Shown here: in pieces, positions 16,141 through 25,193 of the stretch
Numbering within the stretch: position 1 is the stretch's first letter
Layout of the letters: each line of letters opens with the position of its first letter
Assembly (NCBI GenBank): GCA_020629275.1
Contig: JAHDDQ010000027.1
Location: forward strand, 1 to 39,347
Origin: Tenacibaculum sp.
Lineage (GTDB): Bacteria > Bacteroidota > Bacteroidia > Flavobacteriales > Flavobacteriaceae
Direction of reading: 5' to 3'
DNA: 39,347 nt
The notes under the pieces: model-generated
Told to the model about the DNA's origin: nothing
The model's input: only the letters and a program-made list of their open reading frames with translations
Database searches by the model: none
Translations under genes and position numbers: made by a program

Positions 16141-16305
16141 AATTAACCAACAATAAAGTCCCCTTAAAAATGAATAATATTTTATCGAAAATCTTCATTA
16201 GAGTATAGTTTTCATAAGTGAAATACACATACTTAAATCACCGAAATTATGGCTATAATTTTAGTGTGGAACCCTTATTGGTGCTATTAAGCATTACAAC
16301 TAGTC
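16141..16305 (+). repeat. Tandem repeat unit 3 with mini-ORF and hairpin
   Basis: Third copy. Mini-ORF at 16170-16208 (MNNILSKIFIRV); compared with unit 1 the codon changes ATA to ATT and CGA to AGA are silent and only Pro to Ser changes the peptide. The hairpin is TGGTGCT/AGCATTA (16279-16296) with two G-U pairs. It ends about 100 bases before the metalloprotease start. Confidence 0.85.
16170..16208 (+). CDS. Possible 12-residue peptide ORF, repeat unit 3
   Basis: Encodes MNNILSKIFIRV, one residue different from the unit 1 peptide, with two synonymous codon differences. See unit 1 for the limits of this evidence. Confidence 0.3.
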   Translation: MNNILSKIFIRV

Positions 16306-16408
16306 AATCAATTTAACGATATAATTAATCCAAGAGTGAAACAGTGTAATTTATGTACGCTGCATCTTTCTATTATATCTATCAACCTTTTATTTAAAAC
16401 TAAAAACC

Positions 16409-18439
16409 ATGAAAAACAACTTTACTTTAACAGTACTGTTTCTATTAACATTTGTGTTCGCTGGGCAAGCACAACTTACACGACCTAGAAGTCGAGTTTT
16501 GTCGGCAAAAGAACAAGGAGAAACTTTCAAAAAAATAGAACTTTTTAACTATGGACAGAAAAAAATAAGAAATAGGAGTACAAAAATCCCTAAGGAATTT
16601 AAAAACTACCAATTATTATCCCTTAATAGAAAAGCATTAAGAAATTTCTCCAGCAAGGGTTCAGCACCAAAAACTATGAGTATTTCGCTGCCCAATCAGT
16701 CTTCTGTAATGATTTTAGAGTTAGTAAGAGTACAAATAACAACAGATGATTTTTCAATTGCCGAACTGCCCTCAGGGAGAACAATAAAACCAATACAGAT
16801 CGACCATTATCGAGGTATAGTAAAAAATAGGAGAAATTCAAGAGTAGCAGTTTCCATTCAAAAAAACGAAGTATCAGCTATTATTAGCTTAGACGATACT
16901 GTAGGTAATTTCGTCTTAGGAAAACTCAGCGACAGCGACGATCACATCATATATCGTGATAAAGATATAAGTCATTTGAATGATTTTGTATGTCAGGTAG
17001 ATGATTCTTACAGAAAAACTAAACAAAACGATACAGAACTTAAAGCATCAGAACCAGCGAGTGGAAAAGGAAAATGTCCTAAAATTTTCTTTGATATTGC
17101 TGATGACGTAGTTTCTGATAAGGGAAGTGTAAATGCGGCATCTGCTTTTGTAGAAGCAATGTTTAACCAAGTAGCGATTTTATATAATAACGAAGGAATA
17201 AACATTAAACTATCTGGTATAAGAGCTTGGTCATCGAGAGCTCCTTTTAACGATTTGGATAGTTATAGAAGTTACAGAAATAGGAATCAATTTAATGGGG
17301 ATTTAGGTCATTTACTTACTTACAATTACTCAGGAGGTGTAGCATGGGTTAGCGGTTTGTGTAGTTCTTACAAATATGGTTTGTCTGGTATTTACAGAAA
17401 TTATACAAACGTACCTCGTTACTCTTGGAATATATCTACAATCGCTCATGAATTAGGCCATAATTTTGGTTCAAGTCATACACATGCTTGCGTTTGGAAT
17501 GGAAATAACACCGCTATTGATGGTTGTTACCAAACAGAAGGAAACTGTAGAAGGCCTGGAGCACCTTCAGACGGAGGTACCATTATGAGTTATTGTCATT
17601 TAAGTAGCGTAGGAACTAATTTACGTAAAGGTTTTGCCTCACAACCAGCAAATGTAATAAGAAGAACAATAAACAATGGATCTTGTGTAGATACATGTTC
17701 TACAGACGGAGGTGGAGATAATGGAGGCGATGAGATAAGTTGTGCTGGTGTAGCCGCTTGGGCTGATAACACTAACTATTCTTCTGGAGATAAGGTAGTT
17801 TACAATGGAAGGTTGTTTGAGAGGACTGGCAACAGCAGTTGGAATGATTTGGGTACTTGCAGTGCCGACGATTGTTATGGAATTGCTGTGTGGTCGGATA
17901 GTACAAGCTATTCAGAAGGAGATGTAATTATATATCAAGGAAATTTATTTAAAAGAACAAATGGTGATTGGGTTAGCTTGGGGGCTTGTGAAAATCAAGA
18001 TTCAGATCCATGTTCAGGAATTGAAGCATGGTCAGATAATACAAATTATAGAGCAGGCGACAAAGTAGTATATCAAGGTAGAGCTTTCGAATGGACTGGA
18101 AATGAATGGTCTGAAATAGCAGTTTGTTCGAACCAACCTGGAGCATCCATAGATGAAATAACTAAGAATAGAGATATAAAAACTTCATTACTGCTAGTTT
18201 ACCCGAATCCAGTAAGAAGTTTAGTGAACTTCCAAATAAAAGGGATTGATAAGAAAACAACCTTGATCAAGATAATGGATACACAAGGTAAAATTTTAAT
18301 CAATGAAAGAATAGATAGCATCTCTCCTTTAGGAACGTTAAAAGGAACCATTAATGTAGGTGTCTTATCTAAAGGGGTTCACTTTATTCAAATAATTAAT
18401 GGTAAAAAGAAAATAATCAAAAAATTCATGATTGAATAA
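16409..18439 (+). CDS. Secreted reprolysin-like metalloprotease with three chitin-binding-like modules and a T9SS sorting domain
   Basis: 676 residues. Signal peptide ending near AGQAQ (residue 21); a propeptide-like region to about 220; a zinc metalloprotease domain with HELGHNFGSSH (347-357, HExxHxxGxxH) and the Met-turn IMSYCH, of the M12B/reprolysin type. Three consecutive modules of about 40 residues follow (near 445-483, 487-525, 531-570), each with the pattern AWxDxTxYxxGDxVxYxGxxFxxT found in CBM5/12 chitin-binding domains and bracketed by cysteines. The last about 80 residues (VYPNPVRSLVNFQ to KKFMIE) are a type A T9SS sorting domain. It should be exported over the outer membrane and bound to the surface or released. 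It is first of two genes, 21 bases before the next. Confidence 0.93.
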   Translation: MKNNFTLTVLFLLTFVFAGQAQLTRPRSRVLSAKEQGETFKKIELFNYGQKKIRNRSTKIPKEFKNYQLLSLNRKALRNFSSKGSAPKTMSISLPNQSSVMILELVRVQITTDDFSIAELPSGRTIKPIQIDHYRGIVKNRRNSRVAVSIQKNEVSAIISLDDTVGNFVLGKLSDSDDHIIYRDKDISHLNDFVCQVDDSYRKTKQNDTELKASEPASGKGKCPKIFFDIADDVVSDKGSVNAASAFVEAMFNQVAILYNNEGINIKLSGIRAWSSRAPFNDLDSYRSYRNRNQFNGDLGHLLTYNYSGGVAWVSGLCSSYKYGLSGIYRNYTNVPRYSWNISTIAHELGHNFGSSHTHACVWNGNNTAIDGCYQTEGNCRRPGAPSDGGTIMSYCHLSSVGTNLRKGFASQPANVIRRTINNGSCVDTCSTDGGGDNGGDEISCAGVAAWADNTNYSSGDKVVYNGRLFERTGNSSWNDLGTCSADDCYGIAVWSDSTSYSEGDVIIYQGNLFKRTNGDWVSLGACENQDSDPCSGIEAWSDNTNYRAGDKVVYQGRAFEWTGNEWSEIAVCSNQPGASIDEITKNRDIKTSLLLVYPNPVRSLVNFQIKGIDKKTTLIKIMDTQGKILINERIDSISPLGTLKGTINVGVLSKGVHFIQIINGKKKIIKKFMIE

Positions 18440-18460
18440 ATTAACTTAAACTAAATAAAA

Positions 18461-21400
18461 ATGAAAAACTTTAAACAAAATTTTTTAGCACAATTACATT
18501 TCTTGTTACTTGCTTTTTTATTGAATGTGTATAGCTCCAGTGGACAGGAGCTCTACGAATTATCACAAGAAGAGAATTTGAAAGTAAAAAAATTAGAACA
18601 ATTAGGGAACAGTTATTATAAAACCCATGATAAAGGTAAAGGAAGCGGATACAAACTTTATATGAGGAACTTATACTGGGCCAAAAGAAACCAAGATGAA
18701 AATGGAAGAGTTATAAGCGATAGGAAAGTAGTTCAAGAGCGAGAGAAATTTAGACAATCGTTTAAGAATAGTAACTACAGTAAGCAAGCTAATAAATCTA
18801 AAGGATGGGAAGAATTAGGTCCTTTTAAATGGAGCAGAACACAAAGTTGGTCTCCAGGTTTAGGAAGAATAGTATCTATAGCTGTAGAACCGCGACAACA
18901 ACAATTAATATACGCGGGGTCTCCAGGAGGAGGTATTTGGAAATCCTCAGACGCAGGAAGAAATTGGAGTCCGTTAGGAGATAATATGTTTAACATGTCT
19001 GTTTGGTCTGTTGCTATAGATCCAAGTAATAGAAATACAGTGTATATAGGTAATTCAGCTGGTCAAATAATGCGTTCAACAAACGGAGGAAGTTCATGGT
19101 CAGAGATTTTAAGAGTTAGTGGTACTCCTAAACGAATTCTTATCAATTCGAATGGAAATACTATTTTCATTGGTACTTCGAGAGCATTGTATAAATCAAC
19201 AAATAAAGGAGGGAATTTCACTAATGTTCTTAACGCATCCATAGAAGATGTAGAGTTTAAACCAGGGAATACTAACGTTGTATATGCATGTGGAAATAAT
19301 TTCTACAAGTCAACAAATGCTGGAAGTTCTTTTAGTAGAATCAGTAGTGGTTTAGCTAGATCAGAAAGAATGAAAATGGCAGTTACACCAGCGAATCCAA
19401 ATATGGTGTATTTAGTTCAAAAAAGAGGAAGTTCGTTTGGTTATTTATACAGATCAACAAATAGTGGATCAAGTTTCAGTACACAAGCAAATTATCAGAG
19501 TGTATCAACACGTGATCTTTATTTTACACAAGCGTCAAGAGATATGGCGATAGCAGTATCAAATACCAATGAGAATGAAGTTCATGTAGCAGGTATGAAT
19601 TATTCAAGATCATTAGATGGAGGAAGATCTTTTACAACACTTGCAACTTGGAGTAGTCCTGGTGACAGATCATACGTACACGCTGATGTAGAAGTACTTC
19701 AATACATAAACGGTTCAATTTATGTAGGTAGTGACGGTGGAATTTTTAGAAGCCGAGATCGAGGTAATAATATGACAGATTTAACGCAAGGAGGTTTGGC
19801 AGTTCGTCAGTATTATAGAATAGGGAATTCTGCTACAGATGCAAATATGATTGTAGGTGGAGCTCAAGACAATGGAACCAATATAATGAGAGGTTCAAAC
19901 AGACAGTTCGTTGAATGGCTTGGAGCCGACGGGATGGAATGTTTTATAGATCATAAAAATAGGAATGTGGTTTATGGAACTGTACAATTTGGGAGTCTTT
20001 ACAAAAGTACAGATGGAGGAAATAGTATCGGTAATATTAGTAAGCCAGGAAACTTTAGTGGAGAGTGGGTAACGCCATTTATGATGGATCCTATAGATAA
20101 CAATAAAATATATGTAGGCTATGGCAATTTGTATAGAAGTAATAATGGAGGGAGAAGTGGTAGTTGGAGTAATATTACAGCTAGTATAAATGTAGGGGGT
20201 AATCTCGATGAAACGGCAATAGCTAAGTCAAATAATAATTATATATATATAGCTGAAGGTGGAAATATGTGGAGAACTAAAAACGGACAACGAAGTAGTC
20301 CGTCTTGGTCGAATATTAGTAGTTTTAGAGGAAATGTTAATTTTATTGCTGTAGATCCTAATAATCCAGAAAGAGTAGCGATAGCTACAACAGGCTCAAG
20401 AGTATATATGTCTACAAATGCAGGAAGTTCATGGACAAATATTAAAGGTAATCTACCTAATATAGCAGCTCAATGTTTGGTATTTGACGATACCAGAGAG
20501 AATGGGTTATATGTAGGAATGCAATCAGGAGTTTATTATACGAACGATAACCTTAGTTCATGGGTTTCATTTTCTAAGAATCTTCCAGGTGTTCAAACTA
20601 CCGACTTAGATATTCATTATGGAACAAGAAAATTACGTTTAGGAACCTATGGAAGAGGTATTTGGGAAACAGATTTATATAATGAAGAGAATACAGATAT
20701 TAATATTGAATCTCCTAGTGATCTTACTGCGTCATTGAAAGGTAATAATGTAACGCTTACATGGAAAGATAACTCTAACAATGAAATAGGTTTTGCTATT
20801 CAAAGGAACGATGGAGATGGTTTTAAAAGAATAGATTATGTGAATGATGTAACAACTTTTATAGATGAAAATGTACCAGATGGAGTTTATACATATAGGA
20901 TAAGAGCCTATGACAGTTCAGATTATTCAGACTTTTCAAATGTAATTGAAGTAAAAATTAACACGAACGATACAACACCAGATATTATTGATAACTGTGA
21001 AGGATGTGTTGTTTATGAAACTAATAGTGAAGAAACTATAAATGCTGATCATTCTAAAGAAAAAGCTACGGATGGAGATCCTAATACGTATTGGCATTCT
21101 AATTGGTACGATGACAATACATCGCATCCTCATTATGTAGCAATAGATTTGGGACAAGAAAGAGATTTAGTAGGATTTTCTTATCAAGGAAGACAAACAG
21201 GAACTACAGGCATGATTAAAGATTATATCTTGTTCGGATGGGATGGGAGTAATTGGGAACAATTATCAACAGGTGCTTTTCAGAAATCAAAACTAAAGCA
21301 AACTATAGACTTTAAGAAATTCACGACACGCTACATTTATTTCAGAGCATTGTCCGAAGTGGACGACAAAAGATGGGCTTCAGCTGCAGAGTTAACTGTT

Positions 21401-21733
21401 AGGTATCAAAAAGCACAGCCAGTACAGGGTGGAATTGAACCAGAGCCAATAACAAAAATCAAAACTCCACCTCTTGTAGATTTGGAAGATTTTAATGGCA
21501 TAAAAGTATATCCAATTCCTTTTAAAAACGAGTTAACAGTAAAAGGTATTTCTTCTAAAGACAAAATTAAAAACATAAGACTTATTGGAGTAAACGGTAT
21601 AAAATTACCACTAAGAACTACTATAATTGACGATAATTTAATTATCAATACAGATGAAATATCTACTGGATTTTACATGCTTCAATTTCAAAAAGGAGCA
21701 AAAATAAAATCAGTAAAAGTTTTTAAAAAATAA
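18461..21733 (+). CDS. Large secreted BNR/sortilin-like repeat protein with FN3, discoidin and T9SS sorting domains
   Basis: 1090 residues with a signal peptide ending near SSGQ. Residues about 110-740 are a beta-propeller of BNR/Asp-box repeats (GGGIWKSSDAGRNW, GQIMRSTNGGSSW, GVYYTNDNLSSW and others), like the sortilin/VPS10 and xyloglucanase-type propellers. An FN3 domain is at about 749-832, a discoidin/F5-8C-type domain at about 845-980 (DGDPNTYWHSNW, HPHYVAIDLGQ, RYIYFRAL), and a T9SS sorting domain at about 1015-1090 (VYPIPFKNEL). No catalytic acid pair can be assigned by eye, so it may bind rather than cleave glycans. Co-transcribed with the metalloprotease, it probably acts with it at the cell surface. 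Confidence 0.9.
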   Translation: MKNFKQNFLAQLHFLLLAFLLNVYSSSGQELYELSQEENLKVKKLEQLGNSYYKTHDKGKGSGYKLYMRNLYWAKRNQDENGRVISDRKVVQEREKFRQSFKNSNYSKQANKSKGWEELGPFKWSRTQSWSPGLGRIVSIAVEPRQQQLIYAGSPGGGIWKSSDAGRNWSPLGDNMFNMSVWSVAIDPSNRNTVYIGNSAGQIMRSTNGGSSWSEILRVSGTPKRILINSNGNTIFIGTSRALYKSTNKGGNFTNVLNASIEDVEFKPGNTNVVYACGNNFYKSTNAGSSFSRISSGLARSERMKMAVTPANPNMVYLVQKRGSSFGYLYRSTNSGSSFSTQANYQSVSTRDLYFTQASRDMAIAVSNTNENEVHVAGMNYSRSLDGGRSFTTLATWSSPGDRSYVHADVEVLQYINGSIYVGSDGGIFRSRDRGNNMTDLTQGGLAVRQYYRIGNSATDANMIVGGAQDNGTNIMRGSNRQFVEWLGADGMECFIDHKNRNVVYGTVQFGSLYKSTDGGNSIGNISKPGNFSGEWVTPFMMDPIDNNKIYVGYGNLYRSNNGGRSGSWSNITASINVGGNLDETAIAKSNNNYIYIAEGGNMWRTKNGQRSSPSWSNISSFRGNVNFIAVDPNNPERVAIATTGSRVYMSTNAGSSWTNIKGNLPNIAAQCLVFDDTRENGLYVGMQSGVYYTNDNLSSWVSFSKNLPGVQTTDLDIHYGTRKLRLGTYGRGIWETDLYNEENTDINIESPSDLTASLKGNNVTLTWKDNSNNEIGFAIQRNDGDGFKRIDYVNDVTTFIDENVPDGVYTYRIRAYDSSDYSDFSNVIEVKINTNDTTPDIIDNCEGCVVYETNSEETINADHSKEKATDGDPNTYWHSNWYDDNTSHPHYVAIDLGQERDLVGFSYQGRQTGTTGMIKDYILFGWDGSNWEQLSTGAFQKSKLKQTIDFKKFTTRYIYFRALSEVDDKRWASAAELTVRYQKAQPVQGGIEPEPITKIKTPPLVDLEDFNGIKVYPIPFKNELTVKGISSKDKIKNIRLIGVNGIKLPLRTTIIDDNLIINTDEISTGFYMLQFQKGAKIKSVKVFKK

Positions 21734-21763
21734 GCATAACAAGACTAACTTTATGAATAATTT

Positions 21764-21797
21764 AAACGTTCTCAGATTATACATGGGAACGTTTTTT
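21764..21797 (+). terminator. Intrinsic terminator after the two T9SS cargo genes
   Basis: AAACGTTCTC (21764-21773) pairs with GGGAACGTTT (21785-21794), ten pairs with one G-U, loop of 11 bases, followed by T residues. It lies 31 bases after the stop and also just beyond the end of the convergent gene at 21799. Confidence 0.8.
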
Positions 21798-21798
21798 A

Positions 21799-22293
21799 TT
21801 AAATTTTATTAAGTTTTTTTGGTTTTGTTTCAGGCTTTTTTTTAGGTTTATTTCCAGGAAATACTAGTGAAGTACTCGAGAAAGTTGAGCCGAAATTTAC
21901 ATGTGCATAATAAACCTGACTTATAGCGTCGTACACTTGATTTTCAGATAATTCTTTCAAAGGGTGTATAAATACGGACCATAAAACTTCATCTGAGATG
22001 GCATATTTTACATCCAGTGCTGTATGAAAATTAGCCATTAAAGAAGTTGTCTTTAACTCGTTTGTTAAACGATTACTTTCTGCTATAGGAGAAATAATTC
22101 GCATTCTGTTATGAGTTGAGTCAGCTATCGCTATAAAAGGAACTTTTTTGATTATAAATCTCCACTGCGATTGCTTACTTATAATGCTATCGCTAGCATT
22201 ATGAAATATTTTATCTAATTTAATGATAGTCATGTTTTGTGAGTGTATGAAGAGACCAATAAACAGAAAAGACAGTAAAAAAATATTTTTCAT
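21799..22293 (-). CDS. Secreted protein of unknown function
   Basis: 164 residues with a signal peptide (FLLSFLFIGLFIHSQ). The mature part (about 20-145) has mixed helix and strand, including RMRIISPIAE and VYDAISQVYYAHVNFGSTF, and ends with a lysine- and proline-rich tail (KPKKKPETKPKK). The RMRIISPI segment faintly recalls the YbjN/type III chaperone-like fold, but I would not name it so. It is a single gene, convergent with the T9SS cargo genes, with a terminator-like stem on each side. Confidence 0.75.
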   Translation of the reverse strand: MKNIFLLSFLFIGLFIHSQNMTIIKLDKIFHNASDSIISKQSQWRFIIKKVPFIAIADSTHNRMRIISPIAESNRLTNELKTTSLMANFHTALDVKYAISDEVLWSVFIHPLKELSENQVYDAISQVYYAHVNFGSTFSSTSLVFPGNKPKKKPETKPKKLNKI

Positions 22294-22335
22294 AATTTAT
22301 ACTTTATTATCTTTAGACGAAACTTTAGCATACAA

Positions 22336-22373
22336 ATAACAAAAGCTTCTATTTTTACAGAAGCTTTTGTTAT
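22336..22373 (-). terminator. Terminator of the zinc peptidase gene
   Basis: ATAACAAAAGCTTCT (22336-22350) and its exact complement (22359-22373) form a 15-bp stem with an 8-base loop, 26 bases after the peptidase stop. It separates that gene from the secreted unknown downstream. Confidence 0.7.
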
Positions 22374-22399
22374 TATTGATATTAAAAAATTTAAATTAT

Positions 22400-23098
22400 T
22401 TAATCTCTACCACCTAGAATTTGTAATCCCCAGTATAAAAGCATAGCTAAAGAACCTAGTGCTGCAACTAAATACGTTCTAGCAGCCCATTTTAAAGCAT
22501 CTTTAGATCCTGCTAACTCTTCTCTTGTAACGATGTGTTTATTCTCTAACCAAGCAAGAGCTCTGTTACTAGCATCATATTCAACAGGTAAAGTTACAAA
22601 GCTAAATAATGTTCCTAATCCCATAAAAACTAAACCAGCGATGGCAATGAAAAACCCTATTCCCGTATTTCCTGAAGCAGCACCAAAGGCAATACCACCA
22701 ATAATCATCCATTGAGAAAAACGAGAAGTAATACTTACCATAGGTACTAATTTTGATCTCATTTGTAACCATTGGTAAGCTTGAGCATGTTGAACTGCAT
22801 GACCAACTTCATGAGCAGCAACTGCAGCAGCAGCAGCGTTTCTTTGATTGTAAACTCCTTCACTTAAATTTACAGTTTTATTTTTTGGATTATAGTGATC
22901 GGTAAGCATTCCAGCAGTAGAAATAACCTTTACATCACTAATACCATGATCTGAAAGCATCTTCTCAGCAATTTCAGCACCACTCATACCATTTCTAAGA
23001 TGTACCTTTGAATATTTTTTGAACTTTCTTTGTAATGTATTACTCACTATCCAGCTGAATAAAGAGATAATACCTATTAATACATAAAAACCTATCAT
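22400..23098 (-). CDS. Membrane zinc metallopeptidase, YugP-like
   Basis: 232 residues with an N-terminal helix, a soluble domain and two or three C-terminal helices. The zinc site is AAHEVGHAVQH (HEVGH at 96-100), and the flanking DHYNPKNKTVNLSEGVYN is highly characteristic of the YugP (neutral zinc metallopeptidase) family. Substrates are not known; a role in membrane protein quality control is often proposed. It is divergent from the asparaginase, with 94 bases between them. Confidence 0.92.
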   Translation of the reverse strand: MIGFYVLIGIISLFSWIVSNTLQRKFKKYSKVHLRNGMSGAEIAEKMLSDHGISDVKVISTAGMLTDHYNPKNKTVNLSEGVYNQRNAAAAAVAAHEVGHAVQHAQAYQWLQMRSKLVPMVSITSRFSQWMIIGGIAFGAASGNTGIGFFIAIAGLVFMGLGTLFSFVTLPVEYDASNRALAWLENKHIVTREELAGSKDALKWAARTYLVAALGSLAMLLYWGLQILGGRD

Positions 23099-23192
23099 AA
23101 TCGTTTCAAATTAATTTTTAAATATTGTTTTGTTTGATAAATTTACAACATAAATTATTCCAAATTCATAAATACTAACAAAACTTGTCAAA

Positions 23193-24224
23193 ATGGCAAA
23201 CAAACCAAAAATTTTACTGGTATACACAGGTGGCACCATTGGTATGGTAAAAGATTACCAAACTCAAGCCCTGAGAGCATTTGATTTTAGTCAAATTCTA
23301 GATAAAATACCAGAACTTAAACATTTGAATTGTAGTATAAGTACCGTGTCTTTTGAAGAACCCATAGATTCTTCTAATATGAACACGAATTACTATGTTA
23401 AAATAGCTGAGATTATTGCTGAAAATTACAAAGATTTTGATGGTTTTGTAGTCTTGACCGGGTCGGACACTATGTCGTATACTTCTTCAGCAATCAGTTT
23501 TATGTTTGAGAATTTACAAAAACCAGTAATTTTTACAGGCTCTCAGTTACCTATAGGAGATTTGAGAACAGATGCTAAAGAGAACCTAATTACCTCTATT
23601 GAAATAGCATGTACTAGAGAAAACAATGAACCAATAATTAAAGAAGTTGGATTGTATTTTGAATACAAATTATACCGAGCCAACAGAACTACGAAAATTA
23701 ATGCAGAACAGTTTGAAGCGTTTACATCGATGAATTATCCGCCGCTAGCAGAAAGTGGAGTCCATCTTCAGTTTAATAAGCAACTATTATTAAAACCTAG
23801 AGAAGGGAAAAATGAATTAATCTTTAGGAAAAACTTAGTACACGATGTAGTTATATTAAAATTATTTCCAGGAATTACTAAAAAAGTAGTGGAAGTTATC
23901 TTAAATATAGATAATTTAAAAGGAGTCATTTTAGAAACATACGGATCAGGGAATGCACCAACTGAACGCTGGTTTATAACATTGATTAAAGAAGCTTTAG
24001 CTAAAGGAATTCAGATAGTTAATGTAACTCAATGCGCAGGAGGAAGTGTAATATTAGGTCTGTATGAAACAAGTACTGAATTAAAGAGTGTAGGAATCAT
24101 AAATGGAAAAGATATAACTACAGAAACAGCAATTGCTAAAATGATGTATTTGTTAGGAGAAAAATTACCAACCGATAAATTCAAGTACTATTTTGAAACT
24201 TCGTTACGAGGAGAGATAAGTTGA
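23193..24224 (+). CDS. ansA: Type I (cytoplasmic) L-asparaginase
   Basis: Hydrolyses asparagine to aspartate and ammonia. 343 residues without signal peptide, so cytoplasmic. The two active-site threonine motifs are YTGGTIGM (11-18) with Thr15 and VVLTGSDTM (86-94) with Thr89 to Asp92. The NVTQCAGGSV segment in the C-terminal half is typical of type I enzymes. It stands alone: 94 bases from the divergent peptidase and 241 bases before exbB. Confidence 0.93.
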   Translation: MANKPKILLVYTGGTIGMVKDYQTQALRAFDFSQILDKIPELKHLNCSISTVSFEEPIDSSNMNTNYYVKIAEIIAENYKDFDGFVVLTGSDTMSYTSSAISFMFENLQKPVIFTGSQLPIGDLRTDAKENLITSIEIACTRENNEPIIKEVGLYFEYKLYRANRTTKINAEQFEAFTSMNYPPLAESGVHLQFNKQLLLKPREGKNELIFRKNLVHDVVILKLFPGITKKVVEVILNIDNLKGVILETYGSGNAPTERWFITLIKEALAKGIQIVNVTQCAGGSVILGLYETSTELKSVGIINGKDITTETAIAKMMYLLGEKLPTDKFKYYFETSLRGEIS

Positions 24225-24465
24225 ATTGATATTTAAAACGTTTAGTTTTTGAATTTTATGTATCAATGTGGGAAAGTTTTTAAAGAATTCACGTTAAATT
24301 TTTTTAATGAACCAACATTTTTTTGTTAATTGGCAGTCTGAAAACTCGGGGTATTGTCATTTTAACTTACAATCAAAAAAATGGGTTATGCTAAATACAC
24401 TCTGTTTTACTATATAAAAATTTGTATTTTTACCACGTTAACTATTTAAAATTAATTATAACAAA
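24225..24465 (+). promoter_or_regulatory. Leader/promoter region of the exbB operon
   Basis: 241 bases without a gene. Near its end is TATTTTTA (24425-24432), close to the Bacteroidetes -7 consensus, with TGTTTT (24403-24408) about 16 bases before as a possible -33. The leader to the ATG would be about 30 bases. The assignment is tentative. Confidence 0.4.
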
Positions 24466-25185
24466 ATGAAAAAAGCAGTAAATATCCTATCTATTACAGG
24501 ATTTATGTTCTTTGGGGCTATTCAATCAACTTTTGCACAAGCTAGTGAAGCTGAAAAAACTTTTCATCAAGAGTTAAAGCAACGTTTTATTGAAGGAGAC
24601 CCGAGATTTATGGGAATTGTATTAGTTACCCTAATTTTAGGTTTAGCTATTGCGATCGAAAGAATCATCTATTTAAATATGGCTACTACTAATACTAAGA
24701 AATTAGTTGCAAAAGTAGACGATGCTTTAAGTTCTGGAGGAGTTGAAGCTGCTAAAGAAGTTTGTAGAAACACAAAAGGACCAGTTGCATCTATCTTTTA
24801 CCAAGGTTTAGAAAGAGCTGACGAAAGTTTAGAGTCTGCTGAAAAAGCTGTTGTAGGTTATGGTGGGGTTCAAATGGGATTATTAGAGAAAAACATTTCT
24901 TGGTTATCTTTATTTATCGCATTAGCACCGATGTTAGGTTTCATGGGTACTGTAATTGGTATGATCGATGCCTTCGATAAGATTGCTGTAGCAAATGATA
25001 TTTCTCCAGCCGTAGTTGCAGGTGGTATTAAAATAGCCTTATTAACAACAGTATTTGGTCTTGTAGTTGCAATTATATTACAGATTTTTTACAACTATAT
25101 CGTATCTAAAGTAGATAGTATCGTTAACAACATGGAAAACGCTTCTATTTCTTTAATCGATTTATTAGCTAAGTATAAAAAATAA
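24466..25185 (+). CDS. exbB: MotA/TolQ/ExbB family proton-channel protein
   Basis: 239 residues; inner-membrane part of a proton-driven motor that powers TonB or Tol-like transport. The N-terminus is signal-like (FMFFGAIQSTFAQ), followed by a first helix IVLVTLILGLAIAIERI, a cytoplasmic loop and the two family helices LSLFIALAPMLGFMGTVIGMIDAF and AGGIKIALLTTVFGLVVAIILQI, which carry the conserved Gly/Thr/Pro residues of the channel. It is first in an operon with a small membrane protein and two exbD genes, the usual flavobacterial order. Confidence 0.95.
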   Translation: MKKAVNILSITGFMFFGAIQSTFAQASEAEKTFHQELKQRFIEGDPRFMGIVLVTLILGLAIAIERIIYLNMATTNTKKLVAKVDDALSSGGVEAAKEVCRNTKGPVASIFYQGLERADESLESAEKAVVGYGGVQMGLLEKNISWLSLFIALAPMLGFMGTVIGMIDAFDKIAVANDISPAVVAGGIKIALLTTVFGLVVAIILQIFYNYIVSKVDSIVNNMENASISLIDLLAKYKK

Positions 25186-25193
25186 TATAAAGG

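Larger units (their letters stand above)
15579..16408. other. Gene-poor divergent region holding a tandem repeat array
   Basis: 830 bases between the receptor operon (minus) and the secreted metalloprotease (plus). It has three diverged direct repeats (about 15795-16305) preceded by a good -7 promoter box, described separately. The stretch 16306-16408 is the probable leader of the protease gene; no clear promoter is seen there. A short inverted repeat CTTCA-AATA-TGAAG lies at about 15603-15616 in front of the receptor gene. Confidence 0.7.

Noticed and set aside
15819..16208. Mini-ORFs as precursors of a modified peptide (RiPP)
   Set aside because: They are only 10-12 codons long, with no leader/core division, and no modifying enzyme of a known RiPP class is encoded next to them; the distant radical SAM enzyme is of the lipid/pterin type.
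15795..16305. Direct repeats as a CRISPR array
   Set aside because: The units are about 170-180 bases long and similar throughout; there are no short identical repeats with unique spacers and no cas genes nearby.
24225..24465. Riboswitch or small RNA before exbB
   Set aside because: I found no stable long-range stem or recognisable aptamer pattern, only a possible promoter.
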